From contig JANQNF010000086.1 in assembly GCA_028279705.1 (NCBI GenBank), positions 1 to 53,057 on the forward strand: DNA of 53,057 nt. The letters are read 5' to 3'. Below, in pieces: positions 5,775-15,007 of the stretch (its first letter is position 1; the number at the start of each line of letters is the position of its first letter). The position numbers and the translations under genes were made by a program. This DNA is from an archaeon (GTDB lineage: Archaea; Aenigmatarchaeota; Aenigmatarchaeia; QMZP01; JAFGSV01). The notes under the pieces were generated by a model, which was given only the letters and a program-made list of their open reading frames with translations, searched no databases and had not been told where the DNA came from.

Positions 5775-6251
5775 ATGGCTGACAAGAAAGCTCCTGTTCC
5801 AGAAGAGAAGGTCTTTAACATTCCGCTCAGAAGGGAATGGATTTCTGCAACAAGGATTGAGAAGACCAAGAAGTCCGTAATTGGCGTGAAGAAGTACATA
5901 ATGAAGCACACGAAGGCGACGGACGTAAAGATTTCCCCAAAGCTAAACGACATGCTCTGGGCAAGCGGTGCCAAGAAGCCGCTTAAGAGCATCACGCTTA
6001 AGGTGAGCGTTTCCGAGGGCGTCGCCAACGCGAGGCTTCCAGAAGAGATAACACTCGAAGAGGAAAAGAAGAAGTTCCTCGAAGAGAAGGGTAAGAAGGG
6101 CACAAGCGCTGAAGAAAAGCCCACAGAAGGCGCAGAAAGAAAGGAAGAGGCCAAGGCAGTGTCTGCGGCGAAACCTGAAGAGACAAAGTCCGCTGAGGAA
6201 AAGGTTGATGAGAAACCGGCAGAAGAAACGAAAGAGCCGGAAAAGAAATAG
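5775..6251 (+). CDS. rpl31e: 50S ribosomal protein L31e with long charged C-terminal extension
   Basis: Residues 8-92 are a normal L31e domain (FNIPLRREWISATRIEKTKKSVIGVKK, then SPKLNDMLWASG). The remaining 65 residues are Glu/Lys/Ala-rich low complexity (EEKPTEGAERKEEAK), probably disordered; archaeal L31e is normally 80-95 residues. The usual downstream genes of this cluster (eif6, rpl20a, pfdA) do not follow; instead convergent minus-strand genes begin, so the conserved operon is cut here. Confidence 0.93.
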   Translation: MADKKAPVPEEKVFNIPLRREWISATRIEKTKKSVIGVKKYIMKHTKATDVKISPKLNDMLWASGAKKPLKSITLKVSVSEGVANARLPEEITLEEEKKKFLEEKGKKGTSAEEKPTEGAERKEEAKAVSAAKPEETKSAEEKVDEKPAEETKEPEKK

Positions 6252-6283
6252 TAGCAAACTACTTATTTCATCCCGTATCGAGT

Positions 6284-6676
6284 CTAATCAACAGACAGTA
6301 CGAAATTGAAAGTCTCATTGGGCTGTATAAAACTTTTATCCGCGTCCTTAACTCTGTTGAGGAACCTGAAAAAACTTATCCTGGCCTGATAATACGAGTC
6401 CTCTTTCTGGTTTAGCGACACTCCAAAGACCTTTTTTTCAGGCAGGCCTTCTTCTACATCATGGACGCTCAGCAAAATTTCACTAGGGCTTAGGTTGATT
6501 TCCCTGGCTTCAAGCTCGTTGAAAAATTTTATTAACGAACCTTTGAACCTAGTGTATGGATTTTTAAGCTCAAACTTTTGGTTATCTACGTAAATGAAAT
6601 TCCCACTCTGGCCATATCTGCACTCGAAATTGAACTGATATAGTTTCCTATCAAGTCCTGCAGTGATCATATCCAT
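6284..6676 (-). CDS. Hypothetical protein, 130 aa
   Basis: A soluble alpha/beta-looking protein with no recognised motif; it starts MDMITAGLDRKLYQFNFEC and ends with a hydrophobic strand (TFNFVLSVD). It lies 17 bases after the 97-aa gene on the same strand, so the two may be cotranscribed. Both seem specific to this lineage. Confidence 0.55.
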   Translation of the reverse strand: MDMITAGLDRKLYQFNFECRYGQSGNFIYVDNQKFELKNPYTRFKGSLIKFFNELEAREINLSPSEILLSVHDVEEGLPEKKVFGVSLNQKEDSYYQARISFFRFLNRVKDADKSFIQPNETFNFVLSVD

Positions 6677-6692
6677 TTAATGACCGAAAATT

Positions 6693-6986
6693 TTAAAAAA
6701 CGTGAATAGGCCCAAGGAAGCAATTCTGGCTGCTGATAGTCGTCAACTCTCTGTACGCATCTATTTGTTCGTCAGTTGTCAGATTATCAGTTTCTTTTCC
6801 TGATGGTTGCGTCGAATCTTTCCCTAAATAGCTTAAGTGGCCCCTGATTGCTTCGATCGACCCTCTCTTAAAACACCGTTCTTCATCATTGCGGATTGCA
6901 CCTACACAATCCTTATAAAAATCATCGAAAAATGAAGTCACACTTAAACTCCCGTTGACTGCCAGATTCATGGTCACAACTAACAT
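6693..6986 (-). CDS. Hypothetical protein, up to 97 aa
   Basis: No family recognised. The start is uncertain: ATG 6986, or ATG 6971 (MNLAVNGSLSV), which has a weak GTGA before it. The protein is helical with a central FYKDCVGAIRNDEERCF segment. It pairs with the 130-aa gene downstream. Confidence 0.45.
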   Translation of the reverse strand: MLVVTMNLAVNGSLSVTSFFDDFYKDCVGAIRNDEERCFKRGSIEAIRGHLSYLGKDSTQPSGKETDNLTTDEQIDAYRELTTISSQNCFLGPIHVF

Positions 6987-7010
6987 AGCTCAGCTAATGT
7001 GCACAATGAT

Positions 7011-7367
7011 TCAAGCTTTCTTCCCGAACTTCGTGGCCAGTATGTCCGTTATCACGCCGTATACGATGCCGGAGATTATGAAAATCTCTGCACCTCCATA
7101 GAACGCCATCACACCCGTTACTATGGCACCAAAGATCCCGCCCCTAAGCGCTGCGTTCTTCATGTCGCCTGCGACGAGCTTTACGTTTTCAGAAAGCCCT
7201 ATCACAAGACCTATGAGAAGCCTTGCATAGAAGATGGTCAGAAGGTACGGCATCGTGACCTCGAAACCCGGTATCTCCACAGTGGATGTTCCGTATGCAC
7301 ATCCAATGCCGAAGAACGCGGCAAGGAGTAGCGATACTACCATCCTCTTCCAGTTGATACCTTCCAT
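7011..7367 (-). CDS. Four-TM membrane protein, 118 aa
   Basis: It has alternating hydrophobic helices with a Gly-rich middle (LRGGIFGAIVTGVMAFYGG) and a basic C-terminus. The N-terminal MEGINWKRMVVSLLLAAFFG and the ARLLIGLVIGL helix resemble a widespread uncharacterised archaeal membrane family. Function unknown. Confidence 0.65.
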   Translation of the reverse strand: MEGINWKRMVVSLLLAAFFGIGCAYGTSTVEIPGFEVTMPYLLTIFYARLLIGLVIGLSENVKLVAGDMKNAALRGGIFGAIVTGVMAFYGGAEIFIISGIVYGVITDILATKFGKKA

Positions 7368-7463
7368 TCATATTATTTGTAAAAGGCGCTTAAATTTCGA
7401 TGCATAATATAACAAATAAAAATCGCGCCATTAAGGACGATAAGAGATATGGTGGCTGATAGT

Positions 7464-8192
7464 TTATTTTACAAGCAGCGCAAATCCTATGATAAACAAT
7501 AATAAAGCAACAACTTTTCTGAAGAGGTTTTCATCAACTCTTGAATGAATTTTCATACCGAGTAGGCATCCCATAGCCATTGCAGGAACAAGGAGTAGGC
7601 CTATCTGCACGGTTTCTGGTGTAGTTAGTCCAATTTGCGAATATCCGGCAACTCTTACCAGACGATGTACAACAAAGGTCGTGACGCAGGTTGCTCTAAA
7701 CGCCGCCTTTCTAAGGCCAATGTGGCCAAGGTACATCACTATGAATGGACCGCCTGTGCCAAACAATGCACTGAGAAATCCGCCGGAAAATCCGGATGAG
7801 ATTCCAAGGGATTTTCTCATCTTTACTTTGGCTTCTGATACATTCACCGGGATGAGATGCTTTATTGAAAATATCATGATCAGAACCGCAAGAATTGATT
7901 TGACCATACCACTTTCAATAACACTGATCGCATACACGCCAAGCAGCGCACCAATTAGAATCGGGAAAAACATTAACGAAAGAGTCTTCCTGTCAATGCT
8001 TTTTCTTAGACGAAATGTGAGGTAGAAATCTGCGACAACCATAACCGTTGCTGCAACGGGGAGTATGTATTTTATGTCAAAGAAGAAAAGTGAGAGTGAG
8101 GTGAAAACGAGCCCCTCGCCAAACCCTGATACGCCCTTCAGTGTATATGCAAGTATTATGAACACGCTCAGCAGAATCACTATCTCGATCAT
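7464..8192 (-). CDS. TauE/SafE-family sulfite/anion exporter-like protein
   Basis: The 242-residue integral membrane protein shows the two-repeat TauE/SafE layout. The first half has KGVSGFGEGLVF; the second has GFSGGFLSALFGTGGPFIVMYL, the family signature. Members export sulfite, sulfoacetate or related organosulfur anions. It is divergent to truD with about 48 bp between starts. Substrate cannot be inferred. Confidence 0.85.
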   Translation of the reverse strand: MIEIVILLSVFIILAYTLKGVSGFGEGLVFTSLSLFFFDIKYILPVAATVMVVADFYLTFRLRKSIDRKTLSLMFFPILIGALLGVYAISVIESGMVKSILAVLIMIFSIKHLIPVNVSEAKVKMRKSLGISSGFSGGFLSALFGTGGPFIVMYLGHIGLRKAAFRATCVTTFVVHRLVRVAGYSQIGLTTPETVQIGLLLVPAMAMGCLLGMKIHSRVDENLFRKVVALLLFIIGFALLVK

Positions 8193-8240
8193 AAGGATTA
8201 TTGCACATTCTAATTTTAATCTTGCCGCGAAGTTTTTCTA

Positions 8241-9287
8241 ATGGGGTGGAAGATCAAGCAGGTTCCGGGAGATTTTGTTGTAACCGAGGTCATCTTCGAC
8301 AAGATAGAGGAGTCGTGGAAGGAGAAGATGAGAAAGATGCGCGGAAAGCCTGACGAGAGGAAGGCAAAATACTTATGGTTCACCATGCGAAAGGAGGACG
8401 CAGACTTCTTCAGGACAATAGGCGCTATCGGAAAGAAGATTGGCATAAGCACAAAGGAGATAGGTTATGCCGGTACCAAGGACAAGAAGGCGATAACGTA
8501 CCAGACCGTATCCGTTCCCATAGGAAGTGAAGATAGTGTCAAGTCTCTTGACATCAGCGGCGTAAAGACAAGTGATTTCAGGAACAGGAACCGTCCTATA
8601 AAGCTTGGCGAGCACAAGGGTAACGACTTCAAGGTGACTGTGAGGAACATAGACGATAAGGATGTTCCAAGGATAGAGGAATCGATTGGCAGGATGAAGA
8701 ATGAAGGAATAATAAACTATTTCGGGGAGCAGAGGTTTGGGTCAGTAAAGAATCTCAATGCCATCATAGGAAAGTTCATGGTGCTTGGTGATATTGAAAG
8801 CGCAGTTAAGGCGATGATACTGGAAGGCGACGGCGAATACGAAAAGAAGATGTCCGCTTATCTTAAAAAGAAGCCCGGCGATTATACTGGATCGCTCAGG
8901 CAGATACCACTCAGGCTTCTGAAAATTTTCATCCACGCGTACCAGGCAAAGATATGGAACGAGTGTGCGGTGAGATACGACGGCGAGAGCACGGCCATAC
9001 CGATAGTCGGCCACAAGACAGACCTTAGGAATTTTCCGAGAGTGAAGGGGGTAGTTGAAGAAGTGCTTTCCGAGGAGAAGATAGACCCGGAAGATTTCAG
9101 CAACAAGGAATTCCGGGAACTGTCTTCAAGGGGACACGACAGGAATTATATCGTGCACCCAAAGAACCTCGAATACAGCTTCGGAAAGGACGAGATTAAC
9201 AAAGGGAAAAGGAAGCTCGACCTGCTGTTCTTCCTACCGAAAGGAAGCTATGCAACGGAGCTTGTAAGGCAGCTTGAAGAAGCTTAA
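8241..9287 (+). CDS. truD: tRNA pseudouridine(13) synthase TruD/Pus7
   Basis: The 348-residue protein carries the TruD catalytic motif IGYAGTKDKKAITYQ (catalytic Asp within TKDKK), RNRPIKLGEHKGNDF, and NYFGEQRFG. It isomerises U13 of tRNA. No Shine-Dalgarno lies before ATG 8241, suggesting a leaderless transcript. The downstream zinc-ribbon gene begins 25 bases after the stop. Confidence 0.95.
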   Translation: MGWKIKQVPGDFVVTEVIFDKIEESWKEKMRKMRGKPDERKAKYLWFTMRKEDADFFRTIGAIGKKIGISTKEIGYAGTKDKKAITYQTVSVPIGSEDSVKSLDISGVKTSDFRNRNRPIKLGEHKGNDFKVTVRNIDDKDVPRIEESIGRMKNEGIINYFGEQRFGSVKNLNAIIGKFMVLGDIESAVKAMILEGDGEYEKKMSAYLKKKPGDYTGSLRQIPLRLLKIFIHAYQAKIWNECAVRYDGESTAIPIVGHKTDLRNFPRVKGVVEEVLSEEKIDPEDFSNKEFRELSSRGHDRNYIVHPKNLEYSFGKDEINKGKRKLDLLFFLPKGSYATELVRQLEEA

Positions 9288-9312
9288 TAAGCGAATTCAG
9301 CGAATTCTATTT

Positions 9313-9807
9313 ATGGCAGGAAAGAAAGCTGCGATAGAAGTGATAGACGAGACGGAAGTCAAAAGGAGGAAGAAGGTTACCGGGAACGTCTGTCCCATGT
9401 GCGGTACCCCAGGAGGAAAGACGAACTGCAATAACTGCGGATGGGGCATAGAGGACATAGGACCCGATTACAGCGTGAGCAGCGGTGACCCTGTGACGAC
9501 ACTTCAGAAAGCGCGCCACGAATACGGCAGCATAAAGCTTGAGATCAAGGAGATGAAAGAGCAGAACGAGGCGCTGATTGCGAACAACCGCAGATTCACG
9601 GAACTCGTCGAGGCGATGGAGAAAGAGATCAATAAGCTCAGGTCTGAGGCCGGCAATTACGTCTACAGCTTCAATGCAGGCGGGTGGGGGAAAATAGGTG
9701 ACATAGACAAGACGAAGCTTTTAATGAAAAAGAAGACCGTCACCGTAGACGACATAAACAAGCAGCTTGAAGAGATAATGAAGCTCACGAAACGCTACAA
9801 GAAGTAA
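9313..9807 (+). CDS. Zinc-ribbon plus coiled-coil protein
   Basis: From ATG 9313 (MAGKKAAIEV) there is a zinc ribbon CPMCGTPGGKTNCNNCGWG at about residues 27-45, then a coiled coil around residues 65-115, then a C-terminal helical segment. The in-frame ATG at 9274 lies inside truD and is less likely. It probably scaffolds or binds nucleic acid; no family recognised. Confidence 0.75.
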   Translation: MAGKKAAIEVIDETEVKRRKKVTGNVCPMCGTPGGKTNCNNCGWGIEDIGPDYSVSSGDPVTTLQKARHEYGSIKLEIKEMKEQNEALIANNRRFTELVEAMEKEINKLRSEAGNYVYSFNAGGWGKIGDIDKTKLLMKKKTVTVDDINKQLEEIMKLTKRYKK

Positions 9808-9849
9808 TTTATATAGTAGCTAAGCGAATAATAATTCAGGTGAATTTTC

Positions 9850-10320
9850 ATGGCAGAAGAGATACAGAACGTATCGCCACAGCAGGTGAAACCCGAGGAA
9901 ACTGAAGTGAAGCCGGAACACATCAAGGGACTCGAGGATGTCGTTGACACTCTCACAGAGGATGTCGTCAAGGCGCTCGACATCAAGGAACAGAAGAAGC
10001 AGCTCACTGAGAAGATCAGGAAACTGAAACAGCAGGAGATGCAGCTGAGGGAAGTCGTCGGTGACCTGAAGGTGACGAGGGACAGGCTCCAGGACGAGCT
10101 CCAGAAGAAGGCCGAGAACATCGGAAACCTCCAGACCAAGATAGAGAACCTGAAGGAAGACAAGGCTCACCTGGCATCGGAGAAGGTAACCCTCCATGAG
10201 CAGGTGAAGAACCTCGAGAGCGAAAAGCAGCTGATGTCAGTTTCGCTTGAGAAGACCAACGATATGCTCACCAAGCTGAGGCACCAGATAGAGTCGTTCG
10301 ACGAAGAAATAAAGAAATAA
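9850..10320 (+). CDS. Long coiled-coil protein, 156 aa
   Basis: Residues 45-155 are an uninterrupted coiled coil with heptads (EKIRKLKQQEMQLREVVGDL, ENLKEDKAHLASEK), preceded by a Pro/Glu-rich tail. An ATTTATATAG TATA box and CAGGTGA Shine-Dalgarno lie in the 42-bp gap upstream. A structural or filament-like role with the preceding zinc-ribbon coiled-coil protein is possible but unproven. Confidence 0.75.
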   Translation: MAEEIQNVSPQQVKPEETEVKPEHIKGLEDVVDTLTEDVVKALDIKEQKKQLTEKIRKLKQQEMQLREVVGDLKVTRDRLQDELQKKAENIGNLQTKIENLKEDKAHLASEKVTLHEQVKNLESEKQLMSVSLEKTNDMLTKLRHQIESFDEEIKK

Positions 10321-10341
10321 GCTTTCGTGCTTTTTCTTTTA

Positions 10342-10364
10342 CCTGTTTTTCATTTTTAAACAGG
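10342..10364 (+). terminator. Inverted repeat with T-rich loop after the coiled-coil gene
   Basis: CCTGTTT and AAACAGG form a 7-bp stem around a T-rich loop, preceded by TTTTTCTTTT. It lies between two plus-strand genes and could terminate the first transcript, although archaeal termination depends mainly on the T-tract. Confidence 0.45.
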
Positions 10365-10390
10365 ACTATCAAATTTAATTAGCGATTCAC

Positions 10391-12796
10391 ATGAAGGACT
10401 TGACTTTTGCGTCAAAGACGCTCATACTGATTTTCATACTGGCTCTCGTGGTGAGATTCGTCCCGGTAGTCGTCGCGGGAGTGCCAGTGGGACTGGACTC
10501 GTACCTGCACATAGACATAGCGCTCAGGATAATAGAAAACGGCGGCATACTGTCGACCGACCCGCTCTCGCTCATAGGAATGAAGGCATACAGCTACCCG
10601 CCCGGCTTCCATGCAATATTGGCACTTTTTCTCACGTTCCTTCCGCCCGTCATGGGAGCTCACTTTGTCGGGGCGCTGATAGGGGCACTGACATGCATAT
10701 TCATATTCAGGATAACCCAGGACATTTTCGAAGATGAAAGGGTATCGCTCTTCTCGGCACTGTTCTTTGCGACCAGTCCTATCCACATATTCAGGACTGC
10801 AATGCCAATACCGGAAGGGTTTGGGGTGCTGCTATTTACTATATCGCTGATGCTCCTTGTAAGATATCTCAAGACCAAGGATTCAAAGCAGCTTGCGCTG
10901 TCTCTTGCAACGCTTGTGGTATATGCGTTCTCTCACAGGGGCTGGACGCTTTATGTACTTTCCGTTTTCATCCTGCTGCTCGTCTACAACATAGACAAGT
11001 TCAAGAGGAAGCGCTACATGGCAGGTATGGTAGCTTTCATAGCAGCAATCTATTACGCAGCGACCAATTATTTTTCCGACCTCGTTGCCAGGATAAACGT
11101 CGAGGCTGTGACCGCACTTGGGTACCTTAAATGGATGGGAGGTGCCCAGCTTCTTTTCGCAGCAATCGGCGTGGTGCTTCTACACAAGACCAAAGACAAG
11201 CTCAGACTATTCATAGTTGTGTGGGCGGTACTGCTGCTTGGAATAGGATCGTTTTCTTTCAGGTTCAGGGACCCTTACGGCGCCATACCGATATCGATGC
11301 TTGCAGGCTACGCTGTAGTGAACTACTTGATACCGAAGCTGAAGAAGAAAAAGGACCATCTCAAGGCGGCAGTAGCTTTCATAGCGCTGTTTGCTGTGGT
11401 GCAGGCGTTTGCCACCGCACTGTTCGTAGTCGAATACCCGACTCCGGGGGAGATAGAAGCGCTTACATGGATCAAGGATAACACGCCAGAAGATTCCATA
11501 GTACTGACGTGGAAGGAGGAGGGATACTACATAATGGGTGTCACGGAGAGAAAGGACATACTGACTTGGAAGAAGATATACCAGGGATTCTTCGAGGAGC
11601 CACCATCAGTCGATGAGGCCAAGGGCGCTTACATAGACATGTTCGTGATGTTCCGCTCGGCGAACAAGGACTGGATGCTCAAGCTTCTAAACGGCTACGG
11701 AGTCGACTATGTCTACATAGACGCCAGGATGCGATCCGAGCTTGACGCGCTCAGGTACGGCATCGTGGACCATCTCAGCTATGACACTTATTTCGAGCCC
11801 GTATTCGCAAACGACATGGCAGAGATATACAGGTTCGAACCAGATCCTATGCTGCCGGAAAATCATACAGGGAAGTTGACAGAATATGTGGATTTCGGGG
11901 AATACGAACCGACGTTTGACAATGCTATGGTAATGTCCCTGATACCTTACCTGGAAGGGTACTGGAACGGCATATCATACCTTGACCACAGGGACTACAG
12001 GACGCACTACCCTGACATCACAGAGATCTCCAAAGTGCTACTTGAGATGCATGGGAGAACCGGAAACGATGCGTATCTTTCAAGGGCTGAATGGCTGCTG
12101 GAATGGCTGGATTTCGAACAGCTCCACGACGGTGGATACTTCGACCAGAAGTACGAGAATCCCAAAAAGAGTACTGCAACGACGTGCCTCGTGGTGAGTG
12201 ACCTGATTGAGATGAACGAAAAATACACTGACGCTGACATGCCTGACACCGGCTTATCCGCATCAATGATAAATTCAAACTTCAATGGCAAGTGGGTAAG
12301 AACGCTTGAAAGCTCACTTTTCGATGATTACAGGACCGATGCTGTATGCCTTCCGGCGTTGTACATGACGGGTAGCGTGGAAGCCATCGATGTCATAGTG
12401 AAGAAGCTGATCGCTGTCCGGAAGGAAGACGGAGCAATACCGTATGGTGAATTCTCTGACAGGAGCACAGTGAACTCTCAGGCTACTATATTGTCATCAT
12501 TAATCGAATACCATGAGGTCAGCGGGGACGATTCTGTCAATACCGTGATAGTCAGCGGGGCCAAATGGCTTTCCACTCAGCAGAACGCCGAAGGCATGTT
12601 CTGGAACTACGTGACCCCGGAGACCGGAAGGGTGATAAAGACCGAGCAGGTAACGTATCCGAAAGCTGTTGCGATATACGATTTCGCCGGAATGTACGAC
12701 CAGAAGCAACTGACGCTAGATTATCTCAAAGAGCATTATGATCCGTCCAAGGACGACCTTGAAGCGCTCGTCCAGATCATGAGTGATAACCTATGA
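10391..12796 (+). CDS. GT-C membrane glycosyltransferase (AglB/Stt3-like) fused to a helical C-terminal domain
   Basis: The 801-residue product has about ten TM helices over residues 8-350. The acidic first-loop motif GLDSYLH (Asp36) resembles the DxD of Stt3. Residues 362-385 (WIKDNTPEDSIVLTWKEEGY) match the soluble segment of archaeal oligosaccharyltransferases, but the WWDYG catalytic motif reads WKEEG (374-378). The last 300 residues are soluble and helical (GRTGNDAYLSRAEWLLEWL, HDGGYFDQKY, MFWNYVTPETG), like an alpha/alpha-toroid of the epimerase or prenyltransferase/glycosidase type. It heads an operon of glycan genes. Oligosaccharide transfer is plausible but not certain. Confidence 0.8.
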   Translation: MKDLTFASKTLILIFILALVVRFVPVVVAGVPVGLDSYLHIDIALRIIENGGILSTDPLSLIGMKAYSYPPGFHAILALFLTFLPPVMGAHFVGALIGALTCIFIFRITQDIFEDERVSLFSALFFATSPIHIFRTAMPIPEGFGVLLFTISLMLLVRYLKTKDSKQLALSLATLVVYAFSHRGWTLYVLSVFILLLVYNIDKFKRKRYMAGMVAFIAAIYYAATNYFSDLVARINVEAVTALGYLKWMGGAQLLFAAIGVVLLHKTKDKLRLFIVVWAVLLLGIGSFSFRFRDPYGAIPISMLAGYAVVNYLIPKLKKKKDHLKAAVAFIALFAVVQAFATALFVVEYPTPGEIEALTWIKDNTPEDSIVLTWKEEGYYIMGVTERKDILTWKKIYQGFFEEPPSVDEAKGAYIDMFVMFRSANKDWMLKLLNGYGVDYVYIDARMRSELDALRYGIVDHLSYDTYFEPVFANDMAEIYRFEPDPMLPENHTGKLTEYVDFGEYEPTFDNAMVMSLIPYLEGYWNGISYLDHRDYRTHYPDITEISKVLLEMHGRTGNDAYLSRAEWLLEWLDFEQLHDGGYFDQKYENPKKSTATTCLVVSDLIEMNEKYTDADMPDTGLSASMINSNFNGKWVRTLESSLFDDYRTDAVCLPALYMTGSVEAIDVIVKKLIAVRKEDGAIPYGEFSDRSTVNSQATILSSLIEYHEVSGDDSVNTVIVSGAKWLSTQQNAEGMFWNYVTPETGRVIKTEQVTYPKAVAIYDFAGMYDQKQLTLDYLKEHYDPSKDDLEALVQIMSDNL

Positions 12797-13881
12797 AAAT
12801 ATGCATGATATCGCCGTACCCGCCCCAGGTCGGCGGCGTGCCGGTGCACACGGAAAGTCTTGTCAGGAGGCTATCAAAGAAGCATGAGGTCACGGTGATA
12901 ACATATGGCAAGCTCGGCAGGAAGGGTTCACGGAACGTGGAAATAGTCGAAGTGCCGATCGTCAACGTCAAGTTCCTCCGGGGACTCTTGTTCTTCATCA
13001 GAGCTCTTTTGAAGCTTAGGTCTGTCAACAAGAAAGGTAAAATAGACGTGATACATTCACAGTTCATGCATCCACCCGGGACAGTGGGATGGCTATACAG
13101 GAAACTGTCCGGAAGCAAGGCAAAATTCTTCGTGACAGCTCATGGGTCCGACATTCTTTCGCTTGCGAATGGGAGGCTTGGGCGCAGGATCATAAAGTGG
13201 GTAGGCGGGTCATGTGACCGCCTCATATGCGTGTCCAAGCATCTTGCCGGGAGGGCGCAGGCACTTGGAATGAACCCGAAGAAGATAAAAGTCATATACA
13301 ACGGCATGGCTGGCGGTCTTCCATCAGGGGGCAAGGAAAATCTCAAGAAGAGGATGAAGCTTCCCGACATGAAGCTTGTGACTTTTGCAGGGAGGCTCAC
13401 TGAAGCCAAGGGTGCTGACATATTCATGCTGCTTGCAAAGCATCTTGCACACCGCAGGAAGGATGTCTGTTTTGTGCTCGTCGGCGACGGCCCGCAGAGG
13501 AAGTCTTTGGAACTTTTCTGCGAGAAGGCAGGTATATGCGACCAGGTATTCTTCGCAGGCGCCAAGGACCATGAAGAAACGCTCATGTACATGAAAGCGT
13601 CTGATGCCGTCGTTGTTCCGTCGAGGATAGAAGGGTTTGGACTCACTGCACTGGAGGCTATGAAGATGGGCGTCCCGGTTGTCGCATCCAGTTCCGGCGC
13701 ACTGCCTGAGATAATGTCACCCGTGTCGGTGACCGACAACATGCCACACACGCTTGTGAGAATACTCGATGACAGGAAATTCAGAAGCGACATGATAAGC
13801 AAGAACAAGAAGATTTCCCAGAAATTCACACTGGAGAAGATGTGCGATGAAACCGAAAGACTTTACGGAAATGGTTCGTGA
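12793..13881 (+). CDS. GT4-family glycosyltransferase
   Basis: The 362-residue GT-B enzyme has SPYPPQVGGVPVHTESLVRR near the N-terminus, HGSDIL, VSKHLAGRAQALG, KVIYNG, and the GT4 nucleotide-sugar signature VVPSRIEGFGLTALEAMKMG with the EX7E pattern. It transfers a sugar to a lipid-linked acceptor at the cytoplasmic membrane face. It overlaps the GT-C gene by four bases (ATGA). Confidence 0.93.
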   Translation: MKICMISPYPPQVGGVPVHTESLVRRLSKKHEVTVITYGKLGRKGSRNVEIVEVPIVNVKFLRGLLFFIRALLKLRSVNKKGKIDVIHSQFMHPPGTVGWLYRKLSGSKAKFFVTAHGSDILSLANGRLGRRIIKWVGGSCDRLICVSKHLAGRAQALGMNPKKIKVIYNGMAGGLPSGGKENLKKRMKLPDMKLVTFAGRLTEAKGADIFMLLAKHLAHRRKDVCFVLVGDGPQRKSLELFCEKAGICDQVFFAGAKDHEETLMYMKASDAVVVPSRIEGFGLTALEAMKMGVPVVASSSGALPEIMSPVSVTDNMPHTLVRILDDRKFRSDMISKNKKISQKFTLEKMCDETERLYGNGS

Positions 13882-15007
13882 GACGCTTGCAAGCCCGCTC
13901 GTCTTCGTGGTTGCAGCAATCGCGTATCTCGTAGTAAGCACGGCCGCAACTTTTGACAGGACACTGGACGTTGGGGGGATCGAGATATCAACCTCGCTTC
14001 AGACGTTTCTTGTTTTCCTGTTCGGAGTTGCATCGTTTTACGTTGGAATCAGGACTGGAAAATACGCACTGAAGCTTTCATACACGCCCGTACTCGCCGG
14101 TATCTTTCTTGCAATAATAGCATCGTATTATGTGCTCGGTCTAAATCCCATCTTCTCCGCCATTTTCGCACTTTCAACGCTTCTCATATGCTACGTCTTG
14201 CTGTTTTCCAGGGTAAGGTGGGAATATGTGTTTGCGACAGGGACATTCCTTTTATGGATGAGCTACGCACTCAGCGGGCTTCCTATCATGGATGTGAGCC
14301 TGCACAAGGATCTTTTCACGCACGTGAATCCGATGTTCATGACGGGATTCTTCCTCATGACATACTCTCTTGCGATGTCATTTCCCGCCAGGAGGTACCT
14401 ATGGCTCTTCCTGTTCGTAAGCTTGTCGCTTTCGACGTTCAGACTGTATCTGGGGATAGCGCTCGTCACATGGATACTGCTTGAACTCAATGATAAGAAA
14501 ACTCTGAAAAACACGAAGCTGCTCTCGATAGGAATCGTAACGGCAGCGGTGTTTTTTGTGTTCGTCATTACGGGACATTCACTTATGTCAGGCGAGTATC
14601 CGGCATGGCAGCTCGACCCACTGAAAACGGCAGAACACAGGCTCGCGTTCACAATGAGCGTGTTCGACGACATAGTGAACCTCGCCATGCCTTACGGCCA
14701 CACTTTCGGCGCAACGCTTTCCATGGAGTCGACGGAGTTCATGTGCAGATATCTGTACGGATACGAATGCAGGATAACGTCGACATCTTTTGGCGAGTCC
14801 ATGCTGAACTTCGGCATTATCGGTGTCTTCATCGTTGCATGGTGGTGCGGTACTGTACTTGGCAATCTCCGCAAGAAAGACTACAAGCTTTATGCGATTC
14901 TCATGGCGATGCTCATATCAACACTGGATGTCGGCATTAATATAATCATGATAATAGGTTTCATATACCTTGGATGGGTCAGGGTGATAAGGGATGAAAA
15001 ACGATAG
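13847..15007 (+). CDS. Polytopic membrane protein, O-antigen polymerase/ligase-like
   Basis: The 386-residue protein has about 11 TM helices and one larger extracytoplasmic loop (HSLMSGEYPAWQLDPLKTAEHR) before the last three helices, the Wzy/WaaL topology. An alternative start at 13871 reduces the overlap with the GT4 gene. Cotranscription with GT4 and a flippase supports polymerisation or ligation of a surface polysaccharide. Primary-sequence support is topology only. Confidence 0.6.
   Translation: MKPKDFTEMVRETLASPLVFVVAAIAYLVVSTAATFDRTLDVGGIEISTSLQTFLVFLFGVASFYVGIRTGKYALKLSYTPVLAGIFLAIIASYYVLGLNPIFSAIFALSTLLICYVLLFSRVRWEYVFATGTFLLWMSYALSGLPIMDVSLHKDLFTHVNPMFMTGFFLMTYSLAMSFPARRYLWLFLFVSLSLSTFRLYLGIALVTWILLELNDKKTLKNTKLLSIGIVTAAVFFVFVITGHSLMSGEYPAWQLDPLKTAEHRLAFTMSVFDDIVNLAMPYGHTFGATLSMESTEFMCRYLYGYECRITSTSFGESMLNFGIIGVFIVAWWCGTVLGNLRKKDYKLYAILMAMLISTLDVGINIIMIIGFIYLGWVRVIRDEKR

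Noticed and set aside
13140-13829. 229-codon minus-strand frame opposite the GT4 gene
   Set aside because: The plus-strand frame has all GT4 motifs; the antisense product is a shadow.
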